64,000 bases of DNA from Lactobacillus helsingborgensis (lineage in GTDB: Bacteria; Bacillota; Bacilli; Lactobacillales; Lactobacillaceae), in contig NZ_KQ034046.1 of NCBI RefSeq assembly GCF_000970855.1, positions 117,567 through 181,566 of the forward strand, in the 5' to 3' direction. Numbering within the stretch: position 1 is the first letter of the stretch; every line of letters begins with the position of its first letter. The notes beneath the pieces are model-generated. The model was not told the origin of the DNA, did no database searches, and saw only the letters and a list, made by a program, of their open reading frames with translations. The position numbers and the translations under genes are program-made. Shown piece by piece: positions 50,530 through 59,849 of this stretch.

Positions 50530-51474
50530 ATGGCGGCAGTTAAGTTAGAACAATATTTGGCTAGTGTCTTGGACTCAAAAAAGTCGGACACAAATGAGAT
50601 AAGAATAAAGCCGGGAAATGAAGATTTTAATTTATTCAGTGCTTTTTTGGAAAATCGTAATACTGGGATACATCGTTATCAAACTACAGGCTTAACCATT
50701 CTTTATTTGGCAAAAGGAGCAGTCAAAACCAGGATTAACGCTCAGGAACTTACTTTGGGTGCTGGTAATATTATTTTTTTACAGAAGAAATGCAACTACG
50801 AGATTTTAAAACCAAGCCATAAAGATATTTTAGTTAAACTTGAATTTGACCCTAATTTAACTATGCAAGATTTTCTAGGTGATTACTCTAAACTGAATCG
50901 TGAAGAAAAGGGTCTACTTAAAAAAATTACTACAGCTTTTGATCAGAAACGCTTATTAAGTATGAGCGGCACGCCAATGTCTAAATCCGCTCATCTAGTT
51001 AAAAAAGTAATTGATGAATATCTCAATCAAAATCTTTTTGCACGCAACATAATTATGGCAGAACTTAATTTGCTCTTATTTTTAGCAATTAGAAGCCAAG
51101 ACTTAGCTGCTGAAACTAGGTTGATTAGTAATCATCAGTTTGCTCAAACCGAGTTAGAGCAGTATATTGATGCTCATTTCACTGATGTCAGCCTTAATGA
51201 TGCGGCCAAGTATTTTGGCTTTAACCCCAATTATTTTTCAAGTTTGGTTAAACAAAAAACGGGCAAAAGCTTTATGGAACATGTTGATGAAAGACGTATG
51301 CAGGAAGCGCGAAGTTTGCTGGCACGCCCGGATATCTCTGTTAAGGAAATAATTACCCGTGTAGGTTATAGCGGCAAATCATTCTTTTATAAAAAATTTA
51401 GTGAATATTACCATGAAACGCCCGTGCAGATGCGTGCAGAACTATTTCGACAAGCAAATATCAACTTAAAATAA
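50530..51474 (+). CDS. AraC-family transcriptional regulator
   Basis: A 314-residue regulator. The N-terminal part (50-110) resembles a cupin sensor (LTILYLAKGAVKTRINAQELTLGAGNIIFL). The C-terminal double helix-turn-helix is at about 215-305 (DAAKYFGFNPNYFSSLVKQKTGKSF; ARPDISVKEIITRVGYSGKSFFYKKFSEYY). Lone gene; it is convergent with htpX. The inducer is unknown; targets may lie elsewhere. Confidence 0.9.
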   Translation: MAAVKLEQYLASVLDSKKSDTNEIRIKPGNEDFNLFSAFLENRNTGIHRYQTTGLTILYLAKGAVKTRINAQELTLGAGNIIFLQKKCNYEILKPSHKDILVKLEFDPNLTMQDFLGDYSKLNREEKGLLKKITTAFDQKRLLSMSGTPMSKSAHLVKKVIDEYLNQNLFARNIIMAELNLLLFLAIRSQDLAAETRLISNHQFAQTELEQYIDAHFTDVSLNDAAKYFGFNPNYFSSLVKQKTGKSFMEHVDERRMQEARSLLARPDISVKEIITRVGYSGKSFFYKKFSEYYHETPVQMRAELFRQANINLK

Positions 51475-51502
51475 AAGCAGCCTTACTAGAAAAGGCTACT
51501 TT
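51474..51502. terminator. Terminator araC-type / htpX
   Basis: AAAGCAGCCTT and AAGGCTACTTT form an imperfect stem with A/T-rich flanks, serving either convergent gene. Confidence 0.6.
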
Positions 51503-51507
51503 ATTTA

Positions 51508-52404
51508 TTACATTTTTTCCAAACGTTTAATTCTATCCGCTGTCGGCGGGTGACTGTCAAATAAATGCGTAAAACTGCGTCTTTTGCGTAATGGATCCTC
51601 AATATACATTCCCGCACTGCTCGGATCGGCTTTTTTCATTGGTGCAGAACCGTCAATTTTCTCTAGCGCCGAAATTAATCCTTGAGGATTGCGCGTTAAT
51701 TCAACTGACGAAGCGTCAGCCAAGTATTCCCGATTACGCGATAATGCCATTTGCGCTAAGCTGGCACAGATCGGACCCAGAATTAACACAAACAAAATAG
51801 CTATAACTTTGAAAATCACAATAATAGAACCGCCGTTGTTGTCGTCTCTATCTCTATCATCGTCAATCCACCAGATGTAGCGGCTGGCAATTCCCGATAA
51901 ATATGAAATGACGCCAACCAAGACTGCAGCAATAGTAGAAACCAGAATGTCATAATTTCTAATATGAGAAATTTCATGACCTAAGACGCCCTCAAGTTCC
52001 TCGCGGTTCATCATGTCAAGCAAGCCTTGTGTCACTGCTACAGCAGAATGGTTAGGATCACGTCCTGTCGCAAAGGCATTGGGACTAGGATCGGCAATAA
52101 TAAATACACGCGGCATCGGCACCTGTCCCACAAGTGCCATGTCCTCTACAACGTGCCAAAGTTCTGGATTATCCTGCTCATGGACTTCTTGGGCATGATT
52201 AAGACTCATTACCATGTTGGCTGGGTTAGGCAAGACAATTAGCATATAAATGATACTAAAAATGACGGCAATAACTAACCCTAGGACGGGTCGATCACTA
52301 AAAAGATAACCTAAGCCTGCCCCTACAAGTGCCAAAATAATAACAAACAGACCCATAATACCAACGGTCTTACGCTTATTGCGGGCAATTTGTTGAAATA
52401 ACAT
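51508..52404 (-). CDS. htpX: Membrane zinc protease HtpX
   Basis: A 298-residue M48 metalloprotease. Two N-terminal membrane helices (about 15-60), the zinc motif H143-E-I-S-H147 with a downstream Glu in NREYLAD, and two further hydrophobic stretches around 155-175 and 195-220. It degrades damaged membrane proteins. It is 16 bp behind lemA, and this lemA-htpX pair is a widespread arrangement. Confidence 0.95.
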   Translation of the reverse strand: MLFQQIARNKRKTVGIMGLFVIILALVGAGLGYLFSDRPVLGLVIAVIFSIIYMLIVLPNPANMVMSLNHAQEVHEQDNPELWHVVEDMALVGQVPMPRVFIIADPSPNAFATGRDPNHSAVAVTQGLLDMMNREELEGVLGHEISHIRNYDILVSTIAAVLVGVISYLSGIASRYIWWIDDDRDRDDNNGGSIIVIFKVIAILFVLILGPICASLAQMALSRNREYLADASSVELTRNPQGLISALEKIDGSAPMKKADPSSAGMYIEDPLRKRRSFTHLFDSHPPTADRIKRLEKM

Positions 52405-52420
52405 AAAAATAACCTAGTAT

Positions 52421-52981
52421 TTAAAATTTAACTTTAGGTACTTCTTTTTCCGACTCGTTAGTTTGTAAGTAATCAACCTTCTTAAAGCCGTGGATATGAG
52501 CAACTATGTTAGATGGGAAAGTTAAAAGTTTTTGATCATATAAGGCAGCTGATGAATTGTACAGTTGTCTGGAATAAGCAATCTTGTTTTCAGTGTTAGT
52601 TAATTCTTCTTGTAGTTTCAAGAAGTTTTGATTTGCTTTAAGATCAGGATAATTTTCTGATAAAGCAAAAATTGACTTAAGGGCATCGGAAATTTGGTTA
52701 GAAACCTTCAGAGTTTGAGCATGGTCATCACTAGGAATATTTGTTAACTGGTTACGCAAATGAACAACGTTTTCTAAAGTTTCTTTTTCGTGTTTAGCGT
52801 AACCTTTAGTAGTTTCGACCAAGTTAGGGATTAGATCATTACGCCGCTTCAATTGTACGTCGATCTGGCTCCAAGACTCATCGGTGTAAACCTTGGCTTT
52901 TTGTAAACCGTTGTATACTGCAATGTAAACTATAACTAATAAAATAGCAATTATTACAATTATCCAAGTTAAACTGATCAT
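52421..52981 (-). CDS. lemA: LemA family protein
   Basis: A 186-residue membrane-anchored protein: an N-terminal helix (3-24) and the alpha-helical LemA domain (SWSQIDVQLKRRNDLIPNLVETTKGYAKHEKETLENV pattern). The role is unclear; it is regularly cotranscribed with HtpX. Start ATG behind AAGGAGGAAAATT. Confidence 0.93.
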   Translation of the reverse strand: MISLTWIIVIIAILLVIVYIAVYNGLQKAKVYTDESWSQIDVQLKRRNDLIPNLVETTKGYAKHEKETLENVVHLRNQLTNIPSDDHAQTLKVSNQISDALKSIFALSENYPDLKANQNFLKLQEELTNTENKIAYSRQLYNSSAALYDQKLLTFPSNIVAHIHGFKKVDYLQTNESEKEVPKVKF

Positions 52982-53040
52982 AATTTTCCTCCTTAATTTA
53001 TATCACTCAATTATAACTGATTATGAAGCTTTTGAATATA

Positions 53041-53079
53041 AAAAAGAAGCTTATGCTATCTCTCATTAGCAAAGCTTTA
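53041..53079 (-). terminator. Terminator of the anion carrier gene
   Basis: AAGCTTATGCTA (53047-53058) pairs imperfectly with TAGCAAAGCTTT (53067-53078); a T run follows on the minus strand. Confidence 0.65.
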
Positions 53080-53088
53080 TTGATTTTA

Positions 53089-54189
53089 TTAAATTAATAA
53101 AAGACCCCAGCCGGCAACGGTTAGAACCAGCAGACCAATAAACTGCATTACGGACCATTTCTTGAAGAATTCGCCCCTTGAAACTGTAGCGTTTTGGGTA
53201 AAAGTTTTTAATACTAGCATGTTAGCCATTGAACCGATGGGAGAGCCAAAACCGCCGATATTGGAGCCGAGGAATAATGCCTCCGCGTACGGGGTAAACT
53301 TACCAACTAAAATAGTTGCAGGAACATTGCTGATAATTTGACTGGAGATAATCGAGGTGAAGTAGGTCGAGCTTTCCGAATTGATCATTGTGTGAATGAT
53401 ACTGACAATCATTGGAATCTGTTGAATATCACTAATAAAAATAAAAAAGCAGGTAAAAGTTAATAGTAGAGCAAAGTCTACTTTAAGTAAAATTCTGGGG
53501 TTGATTAATAAAGCTAGTATAATTGCCACAATCATCGGAATGGCAACGTTAATCACCTTAAAGACCCCTAAGAAAAATAGGGCAAAAACCGCAGTCGTGA
53601 TGATTGTCGGTCTTAAACTAATATTAATCTGTTTAATGTCTTGCCGCGGAATTTCTTTACGAGGAATGAAGTGAAAAATAATAAACGTGATGATCAGCGC
53701 CATTAATAGATATGGCAATGACCATGAGAAAAACTGTAGGGCGCTAACAGAATATTTGCTGACCAAAAAAATATTGTGAGGATTACCCCACGGTGTAAAA
53801 GCAGCACCAATATTTGCCCCCATCCCAATTAAAGTAACGGGCAAGATTTGAGGCAAATCACATCTTTTGGCGATATTCAAATACAAGGGAATTAATGTAA
53901 GCGCTGTTATGTCGTTGCCGAGAAACATCCCAGCAATAATTGCTAAGAGTGTAAACAAAATGTTTAATTTCTGCATATTGTCGGCAATACTGGTCAATTT
54001 ATACGCCAACACGTCTAACACGTGCAGGTAGGCGTATATTTGAATAATGATTAGCATCGCGGCAACTGAAAATATTGTATGAAGGTTGATATCTTCAAGC
54101 CGCGGTCTAGCAAAAAAAAGACTAATAATCGTTATTACAAAAGTAATCTGCAGGATTTTATCACTAAAAACCTTTTTCAAGACGGTCAT
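53089..54189 (-). CDS. SLC13/ArsB-NhaD-type anion carrier
   Basis: A 366-residue membrane protein with about ten to eleven helices of the ion-transporter superfamily. Glycine-rich re-entrant segments are GMGANIGAAFTPWGNPHN and, near the end, GSNIGGFGSPIGSMANMLV. Members carry di- or tricarboxylates, sulfate, arsenite or Na+/H+. ATG 54189 is chosen because AAAGGGGA lies just upstream; the longer frame has no site. It is monocistronic and no substrate-linked gene is nearby. Confidence 0.8.
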   Translation of the reverse strand: MTVLKKVFSDKILQITFVITIISLFFARPRLEDINLHTIFSVAAMLIIIQIYAYLHVLDVLAYKLTSIADNMQKLNILFTLLAIIAGMFLGNDITALTLIPLYLNIAKRCDLPQILPVTLIGMGANIGAAFTPWGNPHNIFLVSKYSVSALQFFSWSLPYLLMALIITFIIFHFIPRKEIPRQDIKQINISLRPTIITTAVFALFFLGVFKVINVAIPMIVAIILALLINPRILLKVDFALLLTFTCFFIFISDIQQIPMIVSIIHTMINSESSTYFTSIISSQIISNVPATILVGKFTPYAEALFLGSNIGGFGSPIGSMANMLVLKTFTQNATVSRGEFFKKWSVMQFIGLLVLTVAGWGLLLI

Positions 54190-54312
54190 AAAATGTCCCC
54201 TTTCACAAGTTACAATCATCTATAATCGCTATATACATTTTGACCTTTTTTCCTCGTATTCGCAATAATAAATTTTCATATTGAAAATGCTCTTTTACTA
54301 TAAACATAATTT

Positions 54313-54342
54313 TTGACACTATAACTTAATATATCTTATACT
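54313..54342 (+). promoter_or_regulatory. Promoter of the Fe-S_biosyn-like gene
   Basis: TTGACA (54313-54318), 18-bp spacer, TATACT (54337-54342), 37 bp before the start codon. Confidence 0.65.
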
Positions 54343-54378
54343 TGAGAAAATTGCTAAGGTTTAGGAGGAAATATTAAA

Positions 54379-54738
54379 ATGAGTGATTCCGAATCAGTAA
54401 AAATGAACGTTAAATCAAGTGCTGCTGATAAGATTAGAAAAAGTGTGAAAGATGGACAAGTTGTTTTACTTTCATTAAATGACGGTTCTAACAAATATTC
54501 TAATATTGCTGGCAGCTGTGCTGCCGGTACTCGTTTTCAATTTGTAGTTTTGGATAAGCAAGATCCGGAATTTTCAATTAAAGTTGAAAATAATGCCGGC
54601 TTGGATTTATACACCAGTCCTGCAGAAATGCAATATTTAGGCAACAACTTGGTTGTTGATGAAAAGAATGCAGCTATTAGTTTAGCTGATGACAGTGGTG
54701 TAATTGATGCAGCTATGACTGTCAGTGCAAATAATTAG
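54379..54738 (+). CDS. Putative HesB/IscA-like (Fe-S_biosyn) small protein
   Basis: A 119-residue protein with the layout of lactobacillar Fe-S_biosyn domain proteins: an N-terminal amphipathic part, VVLLSLNDGSNKYSN, then SCAAGTRFQFVVLD, and LDLYTSPAEMQYLG. Only one cysteine (about residue 56) remains, so an iron-sulfur role is doubtful. The gene has a strong promoter and AGGAGG site and its own terminator. It could be a divergent scaffold or have lost cluster binding. The family call is moderately sure, the function unknown. Confidence 0.55.
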   Translation: MSDSESVKMNVKSSAADKIRKSVKDGQVVLLSLNDGSNKYSNIAGSCAAGTRFQFVVLDKQDPEFSIKVENNAGLDLYTSPAEMQYLGNNLVVDEKNAAISLADDSGVIDAAMTVSANN

Positions 54739-54781
54739 TGTTATAAACTAATAATATCTAATTAAAAATCACCTAATTTTT

Positions 54782-54808
54782 TAGCGGTCTCATTGAGGCC
54801 GCTTTTTT
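54782..54808 (+). terminator. Terminator
   Basis: AGCGG-T-CTC pairs with GAG-G-CCGCT (54783-54802), followed by six T. Confidence 0.85.
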
Positions 54809-54912
54809 GCTCAAACCAAAAAGTCACACTCAAAAAGCGCATCTTGCTTCATTATAGCTTAAGTGGTAAACTATATAAGATTTTCGAAAATCTTGAAAGG
54901 AAGTATAGTACT

Positions 54913-55053
54913 ATGCGTAAAGGTGAGAATTACAACACTGGTTGTGAGCCAAACCAAAGACCTAAGAACAAGAGAAATGGCAAAAAGCGTGTTGCGCACG
55001 TAGCAGCAGTTGTTGCTTTCTTGAACAAGGCCAAAGCAGACGAAAATAAATAG
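54913..55053 (+). CDS. Small basic protein of unknown function
   Basis: A 46-residue protein beginning MRKGENYNTGCEPN, with a Lys/Arg/Asn-rich middle and the helix HVAAVVAFLNKAKA near the end. GAAAGGAAG lies 9 bp before ATG 54913, and a strong terminator follows 20 bp after the stop, so it is a complete transcription unit. No known domain. Net charge is positive; it may bind nucleic acid or ribosomes. The longer in-frame reading from 54793 has no ribosome site. Confidence 0.65.
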   Translation: MRKGENYNTGCEPNQRPKNKRNGKKRVAHVAAVVAFLNKAKADENK

Positions 55054-55071
55054 TCTGTTTTTAATTAAGAC

Positions 55072-55108
55072 TAAAGGGTGGATGAAGCTTTCGTCCACCT
55101 TTTTTTAT
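55072..55108 (+). terminator. Terminator of the small-protein gene
   Basis: AAGGGTGGA pairs with TCCACCTTT around an 11-nt loop, followed by seven T. Confidence 0.85.
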
Positions 55109-55172
55109 TGCTCTAAATTGAGTAAAATTAAATGGAAGTAATTACTTTTTGCTTTAAGGAGAATACTTAAAA

Positions 55173-56090
55173 GTGAAGTTTCAATGCAGTGCGTGCGGTT
55201 TGCGCATAAATGCCAAACATTTTAAACAAACAGGCTTGCTTAACCCTAAATTAACCAGTATTTGCGATCTGTGTATCCAGAGAGGGGAAGCGCCGGAAAA
55301 TTTTGCCAATATTGCGGTAAAAGTCTTTGCGCAGTGTCTACTGTTTACTTTTGTAGGAAAAGATGATGACTCAGAAAGCCCCACGCTTTTAATTGCCAAA
55401 AATGACCTGCGCAAGCGCTATGAAGCTTTTATTCAGGATTATGACGGCAATGAATTAGCCCAGCAGCAACTATCAGTACATAATTTTAATCAGGCAGTAA
55501 TTGACAGTGAAACGGGTCAAACTGATTTTGTGCCCAGCAGCGAGTTTACTTTTGCCGAAAATCTAAGTAAATTAGGCCTAAACGTCGACTTTAAGCTCAA
55601 TGAAGTGGATTATATTGACCGTGAGCGTATTCGTGCTAAATACCATTATCGCTGCCAATATTGCGGCAGGCGCGGCCGCAGCGTTGATCACAAAGATCCG
55701 GTTTCGCTGTCACATAATAATGATTTTGACAACCTGATTTTATCCTGCACGGAATGCAATCGCATCAAGTCTAACATGCCGTATAAATTGTTTGTCAGTT
55801 TAAATAATGAAATCCCTGAAGTTAACCACAAACTCGTCAAATATGAAGACGCTCTTGCTACTTTGAAGGGTGAATTTGAGGAAAAACGTCGCGAATTAGC
55901 TGCTAAGATGCACCTAAAAGGCGTTGTTAATGATCCCGAACTTGACCAGATGCGTAAGCAAAACAAAAAACTGCAGGATGCAATTGATAGCTTGGAAAGC
56001 GATTATAACGACTTGCGTTCTTTACGCGAGCAGCACTTTATGACTGGTTGGAAACTAGCGCAAGTAAACACAAAAGAAGATATTATTTAA
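55173..56090 (+). CDS. HNH-endonuclease-domain protein with zinc ribbon
   Basis: A 305-residue protein. A zinc-ribbon-like start (CSACG at 5-9 and CDLCIQRG near 33), a middle without known domain, and an HNH fold at about 155-212 (YRCQYCGRRGRSVDHKDPVSLSHNNDFDNLILSCTECNRIKS pattern) with the Zn cysteine pairs CQYC and CTEC. The end is a coiled coil (about 235-290). GTG start behind AAGGAGA. HNH domains cut DNA; the target is unknown. It stands alone next to surface protein genes, without restriction or phage partners. Confidence 0.85.
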   Translation: MKFQCSACGLRINAKHFKQTGLLNPKLTSICDLCIQRGEAPENFANIAVKVFAQCLLFTFVGKDDDSESPTLLIAKNDLRKRYEAFIQDYDGNELAQQQLSVHNFNQAVIDSETGQTDFVPSSEFTFAENLSKLGLNVDFKLNEVDYIDRERIRAKYHYRCQYCGRRGRSVDHKDPVSLSHNNDFDNLILSCTECNRIKSNMPYKLFVSLNNEIPEVNHKLVKYEDALATLKGEFEEKRRELAAKMHLKGVVNDPELDQMRKQNKKLQDAIDSLESDYNDLRSLREQHFMTGWKLAQVNTKEDII

Positions 56091-56137
56091 CTTTTAAAAG
56101 GCTTACAATGAAGTTAAGGAAAAAGGGAGGTTAAAAA

Positions 56138-58078
56138 ATGAAGTCAACTAAATTCAAGCAAAATATTTTAGCAAAATTGGGGATCAGTATGGCTGCCGCA
56201 GTCTTGGGCATGATGAGTGGCGCTAATCTAGTCCAGAATGTTGTGGCAGCTTCTGCTACACCTGCTGCTAAAGATCAAACTGCAAAAACAACACCGACTG
56301 CAACCAGCACTGTCAATAATCAGCTGGGCTTTTGGACTGGCACAGATGGCAGTTGCACTTGGCAATATGATGTTCTTACCAATACACTGACTATTAGCGG
56401 TGCTAAGGGAGCACAATTGTCAAGTACGCCTTTTACTAAAGAATTCAAATGGGCTGGGAATATTGAACATATTGTTTTTGAAAATCCGATTCAAATGGCT
56501 CCGGACTCAAAAGAAAAATTTGCTCAATTAAGTTCACTGCAAGATATCAAAGGTATAGACAAAGTTGATACCAGCAACGTAACTAATATGTCGAAGTTGT
56601 TTTCTGACGATTCGAACTTAACCAGTCTTGATGTCAGCCATTTTGATACTAGCCGGGTAACCGATATGAGTCAAATGTTTTTGGGTCTAAAAACGACCGA
56701 ACTAGATGTCAGTCACTTTGATACCAAAAATGTAGTGAACATGAACGGCATGTTTGCATTCACAAAAGCCAAGCAGTTGGATCTGAAGAATTTTAATACA
56801 TCTAAAGTAGCTGACATGGGAAGTATGTTTACCAATACGGTTGTTACAAAATTGGACCTAGACCACTTTGATACCAGTAATGTAACTAACATGGCCAACA
56901 TGTTTGGTGAAGCTAAGGTCACACAACTTAATCTTAAAAACTTTAATACGCAAAATGTAACAAATATGAGTGGGATGTTCGCAAATGACAGCCTAACTAA
57001 CTTAGACCTAAGTAATTTTGACACCCACAATGTTACCAAAATGAATGGTATGTTTGAAAAGCTTAAAAAAGTAACCAGTCTTGATTTAAGCAATTTTAAT
57101 ACCCAAAATGTGACTACAATGGCCTATATGTTTGCGGACGCGCCTGATTTAGTAAAAGTAAACACCACTGGCTGGGATACCCGCAACTTAACAGATACTC
57201 AGTATATGTTTAAAAATATGAATAGCTTAACTGATTTCGATTTGGGTAATTTGAATACCAGTAAAGTCAAAGATATGACTGGGATGTTTATCGGTTTTAA
57301 CCATCTTGATCAATTGGACTTAAGTAAATTAGACACACGCAATGTCATTTCTATGGTTGGTATGTTTGAAAATGTCTCCAACGTTAAGAAAATTGATGTC
57401 AGTCATTTTGATGTTCGCAAAGTTACGCGCACTTTCAATATGTTTAGAAAATGTACGGCTTTATCTGAAGTAAATTTAAAGGGTTGGAACCCAAAGAGTT
57501 TAACGGATATGGCTAACATGTTTAGGAATGATAAAAATTTAGTTAATGTTGATTTAGGTAAGCTGAACACCAAAAATGTTTCCAGTATGGCTGACCTATT
57601 CAGAAATGATACCAAGTTGGAAACTGTAGACCTGCATGACTGGAACACGAGTAAAGTATATGCGACGGCTAGAATGTTCATGGATTGTCCTAATCTAACT
57701 TATGTCAACTTACACGGGTGGAAAATGCCCAAGTTAGAAGATTCAACGCAAATGTTTTATCACGATAAAAGCCTGATCGGTGTGGATCTTAGTCATTTTA
57801 ATATTCATAATAGTCAAATATTATTGGAGGCTGGCAATCCTAAAGGGTTTGCTGTAAAGCTGGGCCATTACCGTTTGCGTAAGAGTTCAGGTGTAGGTCA
57901 AGGATTTAAGCATATTCAGGCTGTAGGCAAAGGAACAATTAGAAATCCGAAAGGCAAAAAATATACTGCAAAGCAATTATTCAGGCTGTATAATCATTCT
58001 GCCAAAAAGAGCCCTAAAGAAACTTATGTCATGTATAATGGTAAAAAACCACAGCTGCCAAAATCATTTCATTTTTAA
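56138..58078 (+). CDS. Secreted BspA-type leucine-rich repeat (DUF285) surface protein
   Basis: A 646-residue surface protein. A signal peptide ends near VVAASA (residues 33-38). A Thr/Ala linker and a WTGTDGSCTWQYD module come next. Sixteen BspA-type repeats of about 23 residues follow (SHFDTSRVTDMSQMF type, about 145-530). The C-terminal 90 residues are nearly identical to the 59850 paralogue (YRLRKSSGVGQGFKHI, KKYTAKQLFRLYNHSAKKSP). The repeats mediate binding to host or other surfaces; the basic C-terminus probably holds the protein on the wall, since no LPXTG is present. Start behind GGGAGG. It is convergent with a SLAP gene. Confidence 0.9.
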   Translation: MKSTKFKQNILAKLGISMAAAVLGMMSGANLVQNVVAASATPAAKDQTAKTTPTATSTVNNQLGFWTGTDGSCTWQYDVLTNTLTISGAKGAQLSSTPFTKEFKWAGNIEHIVFENPIQMAPDSKEKFAQLSSLQDIKGIDKVDTSNVTNMSKLFSDDSNLTSLDVSHFDTSRVTDMSQMFLGLKTTELDVSHFDTKNVVNMNGMFAFTKAKQLDLKNFNTSKVADMGSMFTNTVVTKLDLDHFDTSNVTNMANMFGEAKVTQLNLKNFNTQNVTNMSGMFANDSLTNLDLSNFDTHNVTKMNGMFEKLKKVTSLDLSNFNTQNVTTMAYMFADAPDLVKVNTTGWDTRNLTDTQYMFKNMNSLTDFDLGNLNTSKVKDMTGMFIGFNHLDQLDLSKLDTRNVISMVGMFENVSNVKKIDVSHFDVRKVTRTFNMFRKCTALSEVNLKGWNPKSLTDMANMFRNDKNLVNVDLGKLNTKNVSSMADLFRNDTKLETVDLHDWNTSKVYATARMFMDCPNLTYVNLHGWKMPKLEDSTQMFYHDKSLIGVDLSHFNIHNSQILLEAGNPKGFAVKLGHYRLRKSSGVGQGFKHIQAVGKGTIRNPKGKKYTAKQLFRLYNHSAKKSPKETYVMYNGKKPQLPKSFHF

Positions 58079-58091
58079 TCTTTAGTAAAAT

Positions 58092-58127
58092 AAAAGGATT
58101 AGTTCATTTCAGAACTAATCCTTTTTA
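58092..58127. terminator. Bidirectional terminator (BspA / SLAP pair 1)
   Basis: AAAAGGATTAGTTC (58092-58105) is fully complementary to GAACTAATCCTTTT (58112-58125). Confidence 0.9.
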
Positions 58128-58147
58128 ATTTGGCTTTCCAGCAAACT

Positions 58148-59671
58148 TTAACTAAAATCTTCGAAGTACAAAGTATCTATCTGGGTTTTAGTGGTTTCTA
58201 ATAACCAGTTTGCTTGGTCTACTTGTGCCAAAGTTGCTTTTGCTGATCTTAAAACCACAGCTGCGTTAACTAAAGCATAGTCGTAACTAAGCATAAGTTC
58301 ACCGTGACGGCCATTGCTGTCACCAATTTGCTGCCCAGAATCAAAGGCTTTTTGTAGCTGTGCTTTATCGCTGTCAGTGGCTATTTTTTGTTTCTGCTCA
58401 GTTTCTGCAGGTTTATTTAAAGGTGAAAGCTTTATACCGTCATAAAATTTCACGTCGCTCGCTTTAACGAAACTGTTAACGGAAATTATTTTTTCAGCGG
58501 TAGTTAAAGTGCTCCCAGCATTTTGAGAGTCTGTCTTAGGACTGCTTAATTGTGTACCGTCATTATTGAGGAGGTCTTTTTTGTTAAAGCTGCTGCTTAA
58601 AAGATGGTAATACAATTCAGCCTTATTTGTTGTTGCATTCCAAATATAGAACAAGCCGTCAACATTGAAGATGGACAGCTCCGCAGCATTAAAGCTAACT
58701 CCAACAGGGTTGCCCGTGACATCATACAACTTAATATTTGCAGTCTTCTTTGATTTCACAAAACTGCATACTTGAACAAAGTAATTGGAAGTTGGCAAAT
58801 AGTTTCTTAAATTGATGTAGCTTTCATCTATGTACTCATTAGGATGATCATGCAGACGGAAAATATAGCCTTCAAAGTCTTCTGCCCAAGGTTGAACAGC
58901 CAAATCGACTTTTATTTTCTGCCCCTTTTTTAAAACATGTTTCGTTGTCTTATTTTTGATAGTTTGAGTTGCTGTCTTTTTTAAGACCGTGGCAGTTGTA
59001 ACCCCATTGTAAGTTAGAGGATAACCATCTAAGCTTGCCACATTATAGGCTTTGACATAGCGATTTTTACCAATGGCATAATAATTTTTCCCTTTAATTT
59101 TTGTAAGAGGAAGGTAGAAAAAGTGCTCATCGTTATCTGATTTAAAGTATTTACTATAATAGTATTTCGGCTTTGATTTAACTTGTTTAACTTTGCCCTG
59201 ATACTTAACAATAGCGCGCTTAGGTAAAGTGTAACCACTCTTGTTACCGGCTTTAGTATATACAGCTGATTTCTGTAATAAAACCAATTTGCCCTTTTTA
59301 CTGTTCTTACCGTTAACTTCCTTGACATCTGCTGCATTAATGTAGCAACCATCACCAATATTATAGAATTTTTGCCCATTAATTATTTTGGTGCCGTAAT
59401 ATTCTACGATACCTGCGTCAAAATTAGGAATGTATCTATAGCCATTTATATCATTGTCAGCATTTGATAGATCTGCTTTCTTGTTTTTAATTTTATGACC
59501 ATATTTATTATAAAGATGGGCATCATAGATTAACGTGATTTTACCCTTTGCGGTCTTTTTACTGGTTCTGGCAGCTGCAACTGTCTGTATTTGATTGCAA
59601 TTTGCTAAAAAAGGTGTGACGATCAATGCCAAAGCCGTAATCGCCAAACAGATTTTTTTGGTAAGTTTCAT
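58148..59671 (-). CDS. Secreted SLAP-domain surface protein
   Basis: A 507-residue protein with a signal peptide (cleavage near TVAAA, 33). Two SLAP-type repeats follow directly (about 40-125 and 125-215: INGQKFYNIGDGCYINAADV; KGKNYYAIGKNRYVKAYNV), then a third, more diverged unit and a 250-residue region of unknown fold. SLAP domains bind wall polymers in acidophilus-group lactobacilli, usually from the C-terminus, so an N-terminal placement is unusual. It is a paralogue of 61749-63272, of equal length. It is convergent with the BspA-type gene. Confidence 0.88.
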   Translation of the reverse strand: MKLTKKICLAITALALIVTPFLANCNQIQTVAAARTSKKTAKGKITLIYDAHLYNKYGHKIKNKKADLSNADNDINGYRYIPNFDAGIVEYYGTKIINGQKFYNIGDGCYINAADVKEVNGKNSKKGKLVLLQKSAVYTKAGNKSGYTLPKRAIVKYQGKVKQVKSKPKYYYSKYFKSDNDEHFFYLPLTKIKGKNYYAIGKNRYVKAYNVASLDGYPLTYNGVTTATVLKKTATQTIKNKTTKHVLKKGQKIKVDLAVQPWAEDFEGYIFRLHDHPNEYIDESYINLRNYLPTSNYFVQVCSFVKSKKTANIKLYDVTGNPVGVSFNAAELSIFNVDGLFYIWNATTNKAELYYHLLSSSFNKKDLLNNDGTQLSSPKTDSQNAGSTLTTAEKIISVNSFVKASDVKFYDGIKLSPLNKPAETEQKQKIATDSDKAQLQKAFDSGQQIGDSNGRHGELMLSYDYALVNAAVVLRSAKATLAQVDQANWLLETTKTQIDTLYFEDFS

Positions 59672-59849
59672 GATTTACCTCCTTACTAATCCTTTCTACT
59701 AAATTTATTATAACCTAATATAGGGGTAGTAATACATGTCTTACAGTAAAAGAATAATAGTCTGGCAAAGTTTAACTTAAGTTTTAAATTATTAATTAGT
59801 TTTAAGTAAAATACTCGTATAATTAGGGTAAGAGAAAAGAGGTGTCAAG

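Noticed and set aside
54793-54912. N-terminal extension of the 46-residue protein
   Set aside because: It spans the terminator of the previous gene and lacks a ribosome site; ATG 54913 has one.
55173-56090. HNH protein as part of a restriction or defence system
   Set aside because: No methylase, nuclease partner or phage gene is nearby; only the HNH domain itself is seen.
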